DNA from: Phoebastria nigripes
Taxonomy: Eukaryota > Chordata > Aves > Procellariiformes > Diomedeidae
Length of the DNA: 64,000 nucleotides
Assembly: GCA_035582835.1 (NCBI GenBank)
Contig: JAYKAV010002607.1
Span: 784,529 to 848,528 of the forward strand
Reading direction: 5' to 3'
The translations under genes were made by a program, and so were the position numbers. A model generated the notes under the pieces. It searched no databases. It saw only the letters and a list, made by a program, of their open reading frames with translations, and had not been told where the DNA came from. This document shows positions 1 through 64,000 of the stretch, in pieces (the first letter of the stretch is position 1; every line of letters begins with the position of its first letter).

Positions 1-3000
1 TCTTGGTGTTCGCAAAAGAATTACTCTTTTAAATCTTTCTTATCTGTCATCTTTCCCTAACTCTCCAAAGAAAACTTCATTTTAAATAGTTACTCCCTTG
101 GGACTTTCATGCATATCCTGTTATCTGTTTTATATTACAATCTTTCATGCCGGGAATGTCCTTCCAAAAAGCACAAAACAGCTGAAGCATTTAGATGACT
201 AACAAACATGTTAAGTGCTGAAGTCCAGGCACAAAACCAGCATTATTAGCATAAAATTCTCTTTTGCCACTGCCCCCCTCCCCCCCCGTTAGTATTATTA
301 GACTTGTTTCTGACCTCTAGGGCATCGTTTCACTTTGTCTAGCCCAGAGATGTTGCAGTGGTCGAAATGCTGTTAGTGGTGAAGCCATTGCCACGAAAAG
401 CGCGAAACTTTTACAAAGTTGCTGATACTTTCTCTCTTCTAATCAAATACCAGCATTCAGAAGAGCCTATGGGAGCAATGAAGTTTTGGCTGCCAATTTC
501 ATTTGCTCAGCTACAAGGCATCTCTCCTTCACTGCTTTTTGTTGCTTGGGATTGGCAATGTTATGCTCCCACAGGAGCAGTAGATGCATACTTTCCCGAA
601 GAGCAGTATTATCTGTAGTTTCAATACTTTGTTATATATTCAAGTAAACATATATATGTAGGAAAATGTTTGCAGTGTCCTGCTTTACATATATCACTTT
701 AGGTGCATTATAATTATTCAGGGCGGGGTGGGGGGGAACACTGAGCACATTGGTTCTGCTCTTTCAAGGGAATACTTCTGTTCCAGTAGCACATGAAAGA
801 CTCAGCTACCTTGTGCTAGCTGCAAACATAAAAATTAAAACGCCAACACAAGACATCTCAAGTGGCTGACCTCTGAGGTTTGGGGAATGTGGGATAGCTG
901 GCAGGGAATATGGGACAGCATTTATTCATTGCAGCAGTTGTGAATTATCATGTTTTTAATTATTCTATTTTTCATTTGTTTCTTTTTCATAAAATATATT
1001 ATACAATTAATAGCCTGGATTTGTTTACTTGCATGTGTGTCAAGATTTCTTGCAGGTCCTTCAACAGTTGATTCACATACTGGTAGCAACATACCCAGCA
1101 AAGAGACAGCTGCAACTTACTTGCAGAAATCCAGAAATACTTCACCGAATAGCTTGAAACTTTGCACTTATTTGGAATTTGGATTAAGCTTGTTTAAGAT
1201 TAATTGCCAGGGATGCCATTTAAAAGTATTTGAAACTGACTTCATTATCAGTAGGAAGTAGTGGCAGTATCAATTTTTGTATTTCAACNTGCATCCTGAT
1301 TCAGGAAAATTGACATTAAAAAAAAATAGTAGTAGGAGAAGATTCTACACCTGTCACCTGTGTAAAATCATTTATAATTTTCATGTCACTTTTTCCAAGT
1401 TTTTGTTTCTCTCAGTAATGTGCAAACATCAACCAGTATTGTTAAACTGGCTTGCCAGAGAACTGTTCTCTCTACAGTGCTTGTATTTGACAATAGCAAA
1501 AATGATGAAGTGCACTTTGAAGTTGAAATACAGAACTGATGTTGCTGCCAAAAAAGGCACTTCTGTGGCTATGTTTACACACTAAAGCTTTGTAAACAAC
1601 GTTTGTCTATTGAACTCTGTTCTTGTACATGACAGAGCAAACTGTCTTAATGCATTTGTCAGTTGGTTTCTGGCCATTGTTCCGAAGTTGGATTAGCTGA
1701 AATAAAAAGCTAACAGGCATTTTGAATGTGATCTCAGTAGTGTTTGCATCTGTATGACATTCAGCCTCGACATACTGGTGAAATAAAGTTAATGGTTATA
1801 TCTGCTTGTGAAAATTACTTGCAAATGTGTCATGCTTGTAGGGCTCTGTGACTAGTGTTCTACCAAAAGCACAGATCCAGTCTCTTCTCATTTCTTTTTC
1901 CTGAGCTTGAATCCTGCTATAGCGGTTATTTCCCTCTTTTGCATGCTGTTGTACATTTCCTGAACATGTGAGATGGTAATAATTCTCTATATGACTTCCA
2001 CTGAAGAGGAAATAGATACTTGTCAAAACAAAGATGTGCGCCTGGGATTCCAGCATCCAGGAGCTTTATTACACTGGGGCCTCTCAGTTCACAGGAAAAA
2101 AAAATTCTCAGGTGTTAGTACATTATTTTTCAACCCGAGTTGGAAAGTGCTTTGATTAACCATGTTATTGTAAGTGCTTTGGAAGCATACTTTATGCAAG
2201 AGTAAACTTAATGTTGTAAGTATAAAAAGAAATTGTTTTTAATCTTGCCAATACATTATAAATAGAAAGAATGAAAGTTGGAAATGAAAAAATTGTTGTG
2301 GCATCTAGAAATCAATCATCTCCAAATCAGAACAAGCTAAATAATTTACAGAACCCAAATAGATTTCCCCTTCCCTTCTCTTCCCCGCCCCTGCCATTTG
2401 TTTAATAAGAATTGGAAAAAATGAAATGTTTGCCTGTGCTTCAGTGGAATTGTGGCACTGTTGTAGAAACAGCCGTTGGGTGAGGTGGGATGGGGTGGAA
2501 GGAGGGGAATGGAGATTGGAGGGACAACATTGCTTAGAAAAAATGATTGCTCACTGCTGTTTCTAATCTCTAAAATTGGTGGTTATCACGAGGGTTTAAT
2601 GTGAACAGTCAAAACCCACTGTAAACTTGCAATGTTGATTTTAAAGATAGGGCAGAGATTTTTCTCAAACTGTGTTGTTCTTAGTTTGTTGGACAGATAA
2701 CAGGAAAACAGAGCTGTCTCTTGACCCATGTTCATTTTCTGGCTGCTGGAATGAATTTGGAACTAAATCCTGGTTTTCCACTGAGCATGCCCTTCTCTAG
2801 CAGGGCTTGGGTGGGGTCACTCTTGTTCAATACAGCTCTTCAAAAAGACTACTGGATTCTTATCAGCTTACAGCATTTTTTTCAGCGCTGGGGAACAGCA
2901 CAAAACTAGCTTGATAAACAGATTATATATGTGCATATGTACTCTGGCAAAGAGAGATTTCTTGATTTGAATTAAGTTGCTCTTTGAGATTTTTTTTTTT

Positions 3001-6000
3001 TTTTTTTTGCCTTGATATATTAGGGTATTTGTAGATTGAAAATACAGAAGGAAGAGATTCCTGTTGTCTCTGGATATGGTATAGATAGCACTGAGAGCAC
3101 TGCAGGATGAATATTTGCTTAAATGTAGTCTCAAAGAAATTTCAATGTGGGCATTGCACCTTGGCTACGTGTAGCACTTGAAAGGTATTTATGTTCTGAT
3201 TTTGTTGAAAGTTTTGGGTTTTTTTTTTTTTACGATGAGCTTTACATGTTGTATGGGTGCCGTTATACAAACAATGCCGTTCTCAATGCATTACATTTAG
3301 TTTGGGGAACAGTACTTTCTAATACTATTTTCTACGTTTACACATTTTTAGGCTGCTACCTAGTGTCAGGAGACAAATTTTAACAAAATAGTGTTTAAAG
3401 AATTCTCGCTTGTTTTCATGTCTAGTAGTATTATCTTTCCTTTCTGGAGAGTTGTATCCCTTCAGCTGAATTATCCTTTAAAACTAATCCTTTTAAGTTG
3501 TATATGGATTGCAGTAACTGAGTTATTCACCAGACAAAATAGAGATGGCCTGCAGCAGGTGTTTTATGAGAAGTTGGGAGCACTTGAGTGATAGGGAATA
3601 GATATGTGTTGTTGTGCTGCTTTAACGGGGAAAAAGATTATGAGAAATAGTCACATTCCTGGATTCTATTTTGACTTTACAAAGAGTTGAGGTAATTTCC
3701 CTAGAGTTGCTTTACAGAAACTTGTCAGCATAATAGAATATTTTCACAATAAAACTATCTAGACTGCGGATACTTACTTTGCAATTTTAGACAGAAATAG
3801 CTTTCTCTGTCTCATTTCATTTGCTGTCTATATCCTTGATTTTATTTTTTTTTGTCTTCACAGTGATCTTCAGAATTACTCTAGTACTTGTCTTATATCG
3901 TTGTTTCAGAAGTATCTCTCAAGTTCATATCATCCTATGTAGGCACTTATCAGTGTTTTTCTGGTGAGTCCTGTGTGTTCTGTGTATTGCAAGGAATGAT
4001 GACACATTTGCAGTAATTTTCTAGCACTACAAAAATCAGTTCTAGAGACATGATGATATTTAAATATTTATATAAGGACAAAAATATTTTCCTAGTAATG
4101 CAGGTAGGCTACTGTATTTGGGAGGGAAACATTGTATGCATGCAAATATTCAGCAGTATGGTGGCATGGATGTAAACATGAAGGCTAAAAAAAAAACCAA
4201 CCTGTTATTTTGAATAGTGACTTCACTATCTAGGTAAAAGGATGCTTATGAGTATAGTTGCCATTAACTCTGGGGCTGCTAGCCACCATGACGTGCCTGG
4301 AATTCTCTGGAAACTGGATTTGATAGACGTAGGATCCTTTGGGAAGACACCATTTTGTGCCATTTCTGCTCTTGGAGATAAGCTTAGAGGCTATGTGAAT
4401 ATGTGTATATACTTAGACACACACGTGTTCATGTACACTTGTAACTTTAATTTTTATTGTCATGGAGTAGTAATTCACTGTCTGACTCTGAAGTTATATT
4501 TATTAAAACATGGTATGTTAATACTTACATGAAAACAATATTCAATTACTTGTCATAACTTGGGAACTACACTTGAAATTGGAATAGTGTTGCTGTTTAA
4601 AGTTTGACCTTTGAAATGTGCTACTGACTTTTAGAACTATTATGGCACCATCTGCTGACCAATGTACAGACTGGCAATGACAGTTTGCTCACCTGGTTCC
4701 ATCCTTGCAAATAAGCTTCCAGTTTAGGAGGCAGCTGGGGCAGAATCATAAGGAGAAAGGGTGAATTTTAGTTGGCTTATGTTTGGGATAAATATTTTTA
4801 GCAGGAGATATTATTACAATGGCAAAAGTCTGAATCATAACACAGCTTTAGTTGTCTAGTTAACCTGGATTATTGCATAAGGCTCTTCCATGAACTGTGA
4901 AGCTTTAAAAGAAATAATTTGGGGGTTTTTTTGGCTATATGTGGCATAGGATTGTTCTTGGTATTCTGTTTATCAATGTATTACCTTCTAAGTCTACAAA
5001 GAAGAGCCGTGACAGNATGAGATCAGTTCAGGCCCCAGCTCCGGTGGTGTTGTCACAGCGTGGGAAACCAATGGACTCTGACAGGCTTCTGCCCTGTGTT
5101 GGCTGTTGAGACTCACAAAAAAGCAGTCTCTGCAGTCTGGCTCTTCAGCCTCTGTGGTTAACCTTGATTTTTGTGCACAGTGATCATCAGGGAAGGAGCA
5201 AACCAAAACAATCCTTCTTGTCACGTTTAGTGTGTAAATACTTAGGTTTGGGTTCAATTGCTAGAGATCATCTTAATCGTTTGAAAATAGGTGATTAGAT
5301 TTCGTACATACAAAACACATTTTCCTGTGGGTTCTCTGTTGTAACTTTTTAAAACATGTTCAGTAGTTTGCTAAACTGTTGATCTTTGACTTTAGTCTCA
5401 CCTATTTTTTCAGGAATGTGCTTAAAAATGAACTTAATCCAAATTATTAGATTCACTAGTCAAAGTATGTCTGTTTGTACGTATATACAGTCCTGTGTAT
5501 GTATAAATACAGAGAAGGATGCAAGTTCCTGTGGGAGAACTGGGGCTTTTTTGAGTTGATGTTTGACTGCAGATTGGTATTTTATTGAAAGCCAGCTTCT
5601 TTAAGGATCTCAAAGTTGAAAACTGTATTCTTTAGTTGTTAATTTATTCCTTTGTGTTCAGAGGGCTCCATGTCTTTGCAATTGTAGTAATCCACCTAAA
5701 TAATGACTGAAAGGTGAAATTGGATTTCCTTTTTGCTTTGCCTGCTAATAGAATGCATGCAGGTTACATTGGCACCTTCAGCAAAATGATGCAGCACAGT
5801 GGTGTGCTGCACAGAACCGTGTGATGCCATGAGTTTTCTTGTTTATATACTGATGATAAAATGCAAGTTTTAAAATTTAATAGAAATGTAAAAGAAAGTT
5901 TTTTTTATCAGTGCGTTCAGCCTGATTTGGAGTATAAATTGTTGTACTCTACAGAAAATAATTGATTTATGCTTTTGAAAAATCTTCTGGGGGTAGTACC

Positions 6001-9000
6001 AAGTTCCTCAGGTATTACCTAGTGGTTAAACCAGATCCTTTTACACCCTGTAAAATTTGAATGACTGTTCCAGCTAGGATTTTACTTCTTTATGCCTTTT
6101 ATGTCAACAAATTTTATGTATTGAAACCAGCAAGCATGTTGTTCGTAAATGACCTGTCCTAACCAACTGTGAAATGCAGAGCAGTCTTCTGTGCTTCAAA
6201 TCAATAATACGACAAGAAATAAAACACTTTCTTTAAAACAAAACAAAAAAACCTCCCAAATAAGTAGTTGAAGTACACATAACCTTGTTTCAGGTTTTCA
6301 TGTGTATTTTTCAGATGTTCTTTGCTCCCTTTTTGTTCTTTTATGTGTACCCCATGTGAGCTTTTATATTTGGAAGTGCAAGTGTGCAATTAGTTAATTT
6401 TTATGAAGATAATAATGCCTTTTAAAAATCATTGATGATATGGTGATCCAGAAAATTGCACGACTTGCGCAGACACCCATGTTGACTTTTAGTGCACTGA
6501 GTTGTAATTTATTTCAGTTGAAGTAGGATGATTTTTTTTTTTTTTTCTTCTTCTTCTATGACATAATGGTTTCTTTGAGAATTTTAGTAGACTGGTGGAG
6601 ATATAGCTATCAAAGTGATTTTGATTTCTTGAGTTTGCTATGAATTTCAGTAACAAACTGAAAAAGAAAAAACAAGTTTAGGACTGCCTTTTCGTACATC
6701 CATGTACTCAGAACATGAGTAAAATGAGATCCAGAAAGATATGGAAAAAGGTTTTGGGTTTGTTCATGTGTGCTGATGAACAAGAAATACCATAACAGAA
6801 ACAGTGAATTAAGATGCAGATTATCAACTGCAGTGAAAAGAAGCTTTCAATGGTTTTAGTTTGATGTTGTCTGTAACTTTTCAGGATGCTCAGCTGTGAT
6901 CTTTGAGCCTCCCCCCCACCCCCTTCAAATAAACTTCTTGTTATACTCTGTCTTCTGTTTCTGGTTTATCTATGGTGGCAGGAATCCTTCTGGTCAGACA
7001 ACTACATTTCAAGAATTTGTACTAGGAACTGGAAGAAAGGTATCAACCAACTGACAAATCTGTACATTTGAGAGGAAAGAGAGTGGTAAGGAAAGAATAT
7101 AGTGATCTGCCCTGCTTTCAGGTGTGAACTCTGGCCAGCATTAGTTTCTCCTCAGCAGAATAAAAAGGGAGAGGAAGGGATGAATGAAGAGGGGAGAGAA
7201 CAGCTGTTGTCTTCAGTTGCTTCCTGGCCAGCACCCTTGCTTGGGGAAGTTGGTAGAGTTACGATTAGGGCAGGACATCTGCTCCCATAAAAGTAGGACC
7301 TGTTTTAATGACCTTAATTCCTCTTCAGAGGTTGCAAGGTTTTTTCCAATACTTTTTGCCCTACCACTCCCACCTTGGTCCTTGTGGTTTGGGTAGACAT
7401 TCCATCTGCATGAGCCAAGTTTTCAGGAGGATTACAAAAGATACGGATGTTATCACTAGTAGTTTAATGTGCATGGGTTTAATGCCAATTGCAAAATCTG
7501 CAAAGATTTTTTTTTTTTTCCTCTTTGCTCAGACCTTGGTAATCCTTCCATTTGAGCATCTCCCTAAGGTTCCTTCTCTGTTGTCCACTCTTGCTGCAAG
7601 GTTCTTACTCTCATTCTCCTTTCAAAATGAAATATGGATTTAATGTTACCTTGCAATATGAAAGAGGTGAGATGAGGAGAACCCTATCCTGCTGCAGCTG
7701 TTACAGAGCTTGAAAAAATTAAAGGGGCAAAAATACTTAGTGTGCTTATGCTACATAGTAAGAGCAAATGAGAGTTTACAATGCTTCCTTGGAGACAGGA
7801 GGGGAAGAAAAGATGCAGCTAAAGTTTAGAACTGTAAATTTTCAACCTAATTTGGTTTATTTCTTCCTGATCTCACTTCTGAGACAAAAGCTGTCTGCTT
7901 CTTATTTCTGTTTTCTTTTTGACATGTTGTTGGCTGTTAAGACACAGGGCTGGATGGGATCTTGCAAGGTCTTCCCCCTCAGATCAGGAAAAAACTATTT
8001 CCAGATAACCTGGTTACTTCATCTGCTTGACTGTAGTGAAGGTAACATCAGAGACTTTACAACCTGCAACAGTAGACACTGATTGCAGAACTCCGGTGTT
8101 TTGTCCCCCACTACTTTTGTTTTTCCTGTGAACTACAAAACTGGAGGATCTGACAGAGCATTGAAATAGTGAGTACAAGGGAAGGGAGTGCAGGGAAGGG
8201 CAGGTAGACCTGATTTTCTATTTCTCAAAGGATGCCTAATTCTTGTGCCAAAATGAAACTCTAGAAAAAAGAAATATATCAAGCTCATGTGCTAGAGAAG
8301 GTAGATATTTTGGGAAGACTATCCCTTACACTCTTGGTCAGTGCCCTTGTTCAGTAAATTCATCCATCTCTTAACAACTCATTCAGAGACTGCTGGGAGT
8401 ATAAAGAAATGTACAGGCTTAGCAAAGAGGTGTGTTTGTTTTGTAGGTTTTTCCTCTCTAATTTACACCACCACCACCTCCACCTCCCCCCCCACCCCCC
8501 CGCCTCCCCGGGGAAGAGCACCAAAGTTACAAGCTTATGGGAAATTGAGCTCATGAAAGAAATCACCTCCTGTGGGCATCCAATGAAGGCATTAAATGAA
8601 TGTGGACAGACCTATTCAGTCAGGGGCTGTAACAAGTTTCCCTTGCTTCTGCAGTGTAAAGCCAAGTTCTCCTTTTAAATATAACTTCGGTTATGAAAAA
8701 CCTGGACACTTGGAGATGCCGAACCTTTCTTGTTTCACACTGTGCGAGTTTTTACCACCCACTGCTATCCTGCCTAAATTTAATCAGTTAAGATGCATAA
8801 CTTGGTAACCTCAGTTCCTTTTATTGTTAGAACAATATCATAGGAACATGTTTACAGGGTGATTTATTTTGCTCAGTTCTAAGGAATTTTCTGGAGGTGC
8901 CTCCTATTTGACTGTATAAGCAAAATATGATCTTAGTTTTGAGAATGGTATATCTTTAATTTTTATTAGTATGTACATGTATTTCATGCATTTCTGCATA

Positions 9001-11708
9001 TTTTGAAAAGTAAAAACGCATGCAGAAAATACAGTGATTTTCCTTTTCCTGTAGCTGCTTTGAAGTTTTGTTTATCAAGGTCTCTAGAATTTTTTTAGCT
9101 ACTTGCTGAGAAGAAATTGGTTCATTCTTAGAGATGCATGAGAAAAAATCACCACCGTCTCTGTTAATAATGAAACCTCCGTTTTCACTTTATTAAGTAG
9201 AGTGGATTGGTATTCGCTGATCAGCAGAAAATTGTGGATTTTTCTCTCGAGGAAAGTTGATTTTGGTTTTCTATAGATTGTTCATTTTGATAATAAACTT
9301 TTACATTATTATTATTAAGATTGATACCTACCATTAGGAAGGAACAGCAGCAATTCTGTGTAAGATATGAAGGTGATAGCAAAATGTAGTTTGCCTAGTA
9401 GCAGCTTTAAAACTAGTATACTAATATGTGGCTTTAAATAGCAAATTCTTTAATCTCAACAGCTAGTCAAATGGAAACCTGCCTTTGAGGCCTATTACCT
9501 CTGAGATAAATAATACTTACATAAATGTTAATACTCTATCACAACAAGCTTTATTAACAGTATTAAAACTTGAAGGGTTTTATAAAAAGTGAAGGAAACG
9601 GCTACCTAACTGTAACATTAAAGCTTGAAATGTATTCAAAAGTCTCTAGTATAGCAGTAAAGATACTAACTTTTCTTTTAATTTCCCCATTGGTGAATGT
9701 TTTGGTTTAGATAGTGAAGTTTAAAGTAACGAACAAAGAAACACCCACAACATGTAGTTACTTTTGGTCTCAAGATGCTTGCTTAAGATGAATTTGCCTG
9801 TAGATAGTTCAAGGCTCCTATGTCGAAGCTTCTTACTAAGATAACTGTCAAATTTGTTTCCTTTGACTCAATGTTGTCTATTTCTTTTGCCAGAAGGGCT
9901 TATCTCTTGTATGTTTGGGCATTTATTAGTTTGTTTATTTCTTCTTTTTTTTTTCCCTCCTTCTTTTTCTCCTTGGGAATGGCTTAGTTTAACTTTATTT
10001 CTGACTACTTATGAATGTGCTTTGGAAACCTGGAGGCAAAGTGTTGCTGCTGCCTTGTGATCTAAACTAGTTTCCAGTTGGCTTCAAGTGCAGTTTAAAG
10101 TATTGTGCAAGTTAACTGCATCAAGCCTGAACTAGAGTACCTTCTCCTTGACTCTTTTTTGGGCGGGGGTGGGGGCAGCAGCTGTTGAGTTCAGCAGGAG
10201 TCCTGAACTAATAGCCTCCTGACTCTAATGGCAGGCATTGATGGCAATCAATTTTAATGGAGAGGGCTTAATGTTTTAAAGCTATAAATGTGATTGTAAC
10301 TAACCTGCTAACCTTCAGGCCAGACAAACAGACCATCAGTTTAACACTAATTGTTTGAAGAACATTGTAAATAAGTATCAGTGACTTCTAATGGGATCTA
10401 AGCATTTTAAACTTTCTTTGTTGGATCCTGGTGTGCTTATTTTTGTTGGCTCACTTCAATAAATTGGAAAAATTAATTATATTATATTTTCAAAGTAATG
10501 CAGCAAAATCCAGTGCCACACAGCTAACAAAATTTGTTTATTCTAGTTAATATTTTTTCAAGAAATAGCAAATAATGTTAAGATTAAAGATTATTATCAC
10601 ATATCCTGTTGTGACAGTATTATGATTTGTCTTTAATTTCACTGAAGGAAGAGTAGGCAGAAGTGGTGAGAGAGTATAAGAGTTATGTATGATTTTATGT
10701 TGATCAGTATGAACTCATGATTAAGAACCCAATCTTACTTTAAAAAAAAAAAAAAGTACGCTTCCTGGCATTATTAGTAATTTCAGTAGTATCACTGACT
10801 TAGTTTCTAATTTTTTTTTATACTCAGAATCATGCTCACCACCATCCTTTTTTCCTGTTCTTTGGTAAGCTTGCTCTTTCATTTTCCTCCATCCCCACCA
10901 TTGGTTCACCGTGGACTGAGATAAGGGAATTGTGAAAATACATTCTTAATTTTTAAATGCAACAGATTTGTCTATAATGTAAAACTTAAATACTAAAGCT
11001 GTGACTTCCCATCTAAAATCAATGTCTGCTTCTGGTATTGTCAACTGTAAGCCTACTGGTTTCTTCTTTGCTGAAAAGGTATGGATGATAAGGAGGATGG
11101 AAGAGTTATGTAACATCTAAGAGTATAGATATTTTAACTGAGTCTCTTTTAAGGCAGGAACGGCTTTTCTTAATATAAAAAGGAACAACTAGAAGCATGC
11201 ACTCTCTCTTGATTTAAAAAGACTTTCTGTATGAAACTTGTATTATATTGATAAGTGTCACTGAATAGTAGGGTAGTTGTATCTACCGGTTTAACTAGAG
11301 AAGGTGGATGCTCTTCTGAAATTTGAGCTTCTGGGTCAGCCAAGGAGCCCAGTAGAAAGAGAACTGAAGTTACTCATGAAATAATCTTGGCCGATAACAT
11401 TAGGAGTAGCTTATAATAGAACAAATGCATTTCAGTGAGCACACTTACATTTTTATCAAGGAGAAGGAAACTATTGGTAGATCTCTCTTTAGAGTAGTAT
11501 TTTTGAAAATCTTTATCTGCAGAGCACTAAGTTTTAGCCTACTGGTTTTACTTGTGAGCTGAGAATTTGAGAAGTATTTCTTTAACCCTGATAAGTTTAA
11601 TTTAGAACTCTTGTAGATTATTACTACAAATTACTGCAAATAATGTGAAAGTCAGTAAAAGTAGTAATGCTACATAACAAAACTATTTTTATTGTTGCTT
11701 TTTTTTAG
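1..11708 (+). other. EPB41L2: Upstream intron of EPB41L2 (5' UTR intron, 3' part)
   Basis: No coding exon is recognisable here; the ORFs present are short, without family resemblance or splice context. The sequence is AT-rich with scattered low-complexity tracts: a C-rich run at 273-287, a G-rich run at 721-736, a 19-T run at 2990-3008, a C-rich run at 6909-6923, a CACC/C-rich stretch at 8465-8513 and a G-rich run at 10161-10175. Single ambiguous bases occur at 1289 and 5016. No clear CR1 copy is seen. That it is an intron is inferred from the splice acceptor at 11707-11708 just upstream of the start codon. Non-coding alternative first exons cannot be excluded from sequence alone. Confidence 0.75.
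8465..8513 (+). repeat. CACC/C-rich low-complexity tract
   Basis: ACC trinucleotides grade into runs of C and end at CCCCGGGG. The complement is G-rich with four or more G runs. CACC boxes are also KLF/Sp target motifs, but no other promoter signs are present. Confidence 0.7.
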
Positions 11709-63418
<51,710 letters not shown>

Positions 63419-64000
63419 GTATGGCTGACTTTCACACCAAAATTATTTGTTCATGTGGTGTGTGTCCATGTGCGGGTTTTTAATGCCTATCACTTCTGAG
63501 CATCATTCAGAACACCATGTTAAAATATTAAAGGAAAATCGCCAAGTGCTTTCTGTAAGTTTAACTTAATGTAAGTGTATGTAAGCAAAAGAGAATACAA
63601 ATTTCTGAATGGCATTGACTTAAGGTTTCTTTTATTGCTATAAATTTAATTTGAATTCTCAATAAGCCTGCATGAGTTCTTGAAAAAAAATGTTTCAAAG
63701 GGTAAATAATATTTTATTTATTTCCTTAGTTTGTTTAGACTTTTAAAAAAAAATTGTTAGTATAGCCACAGTTGTATACATTCTACAAAGTTGGGTATAT
63801 TATGACTGTGTTTAATTACCATAGGTAACAGCATTGTTTTAGTAGCCATTGCAGAATTATTTCATCCTTTATAAACTTGTATGTTGACTGAAGCATAGAT
63901 TTCTGTGAAAATTTGAGTACTTCGGTCTGTGTCTGTTGCGAACAACCATTTACTTGTCTTGTTTCTTTGAGCTACTGGGGGAATAGGTCAAAAAATTAAA
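63419..64000 (+). other. EPB41L2: EPB41L2 intron, 5' part, running off the window
   Basis: Donor gtatgg; AT-rich sequence without a recognisable exon or repeat up to the window edge. Confidence 0.8.

Noticed and set aside
358..618. 86-codon ORF near the window start
   Set aside because: No resemblance to known proteins, no splice or promoter signals, and located in an intron; likely chance.

Overview
This window is vertebrate nuclear DNA, almost certainly from a bird. It is AT-rich and intron-dominated, its splice junctions follow GT-AG, and its recognisable mobile elements are CR1 LINEs, the dominant avian/sauropsid retroposon. There are no operons, CRISPR arrays or bacterial systems. The only supported gene is the 5' part of EPB41L2 (protein 4.1G, a FERM-domain membrane-skeleton adaptor) on the + strand. 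The N-terminal peptide beginning MTTEVGS and carrying EVKKDS separates it from paralogues 4.1R, 4.1B and 4.1N.

Layout: 1-11708 is the upstream (5' UTR) intron, without recognised exons. The initiator exon is 11709-12193 (ATG at 11723). Ten further coding exons follow at 13592-13792, 33768-33872, 40322-40364, 50146-50221, 51672-51890, 52341-52428, 54031-54183, 55367-55464, 59664-59836 and 63237-63418. All have compatible phases and together give 1809 nt, an uninterrupted 603-codon partial CDS. It covers the acidic N-terminal headpiece, the complete FERM domain (about residues 206-487), the FERM-adjacent segment (about 488-542) and the start of the next linker. The spectrin-actin-binding and C-terminal domains lie beyond the window.

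Six CR1 copies are present: four older degenerate ones (12803-13247, 19940-21405, 35680-35815, 61396-62160, all sense) and two young, nearly identical ones in opposite orientations (15945-17286 sense, 42421-44283 antisense). The young pair lies in the introns on either side of exons 33768-33872 and 40322-40364, an arrangement that can favour back-splicing or inversion. Both copies carry the same two reading-frame breaks and the same pattern of N bases. A GC-rich block at about 29840-31400 ends in a tandemly duplicated ~178-bp repeat of uncertain class. Simple repeats and G-rich tracts are scattered through the introns.

I found no evidence of a new genetic system. The most testable points are the inverted young CR1 pair, its shared defects and N pattern, and a perfect GTAAGT placed one base after the 3' splice site of the AUG exon, which resembles recursive or intrasplicing arrangements.
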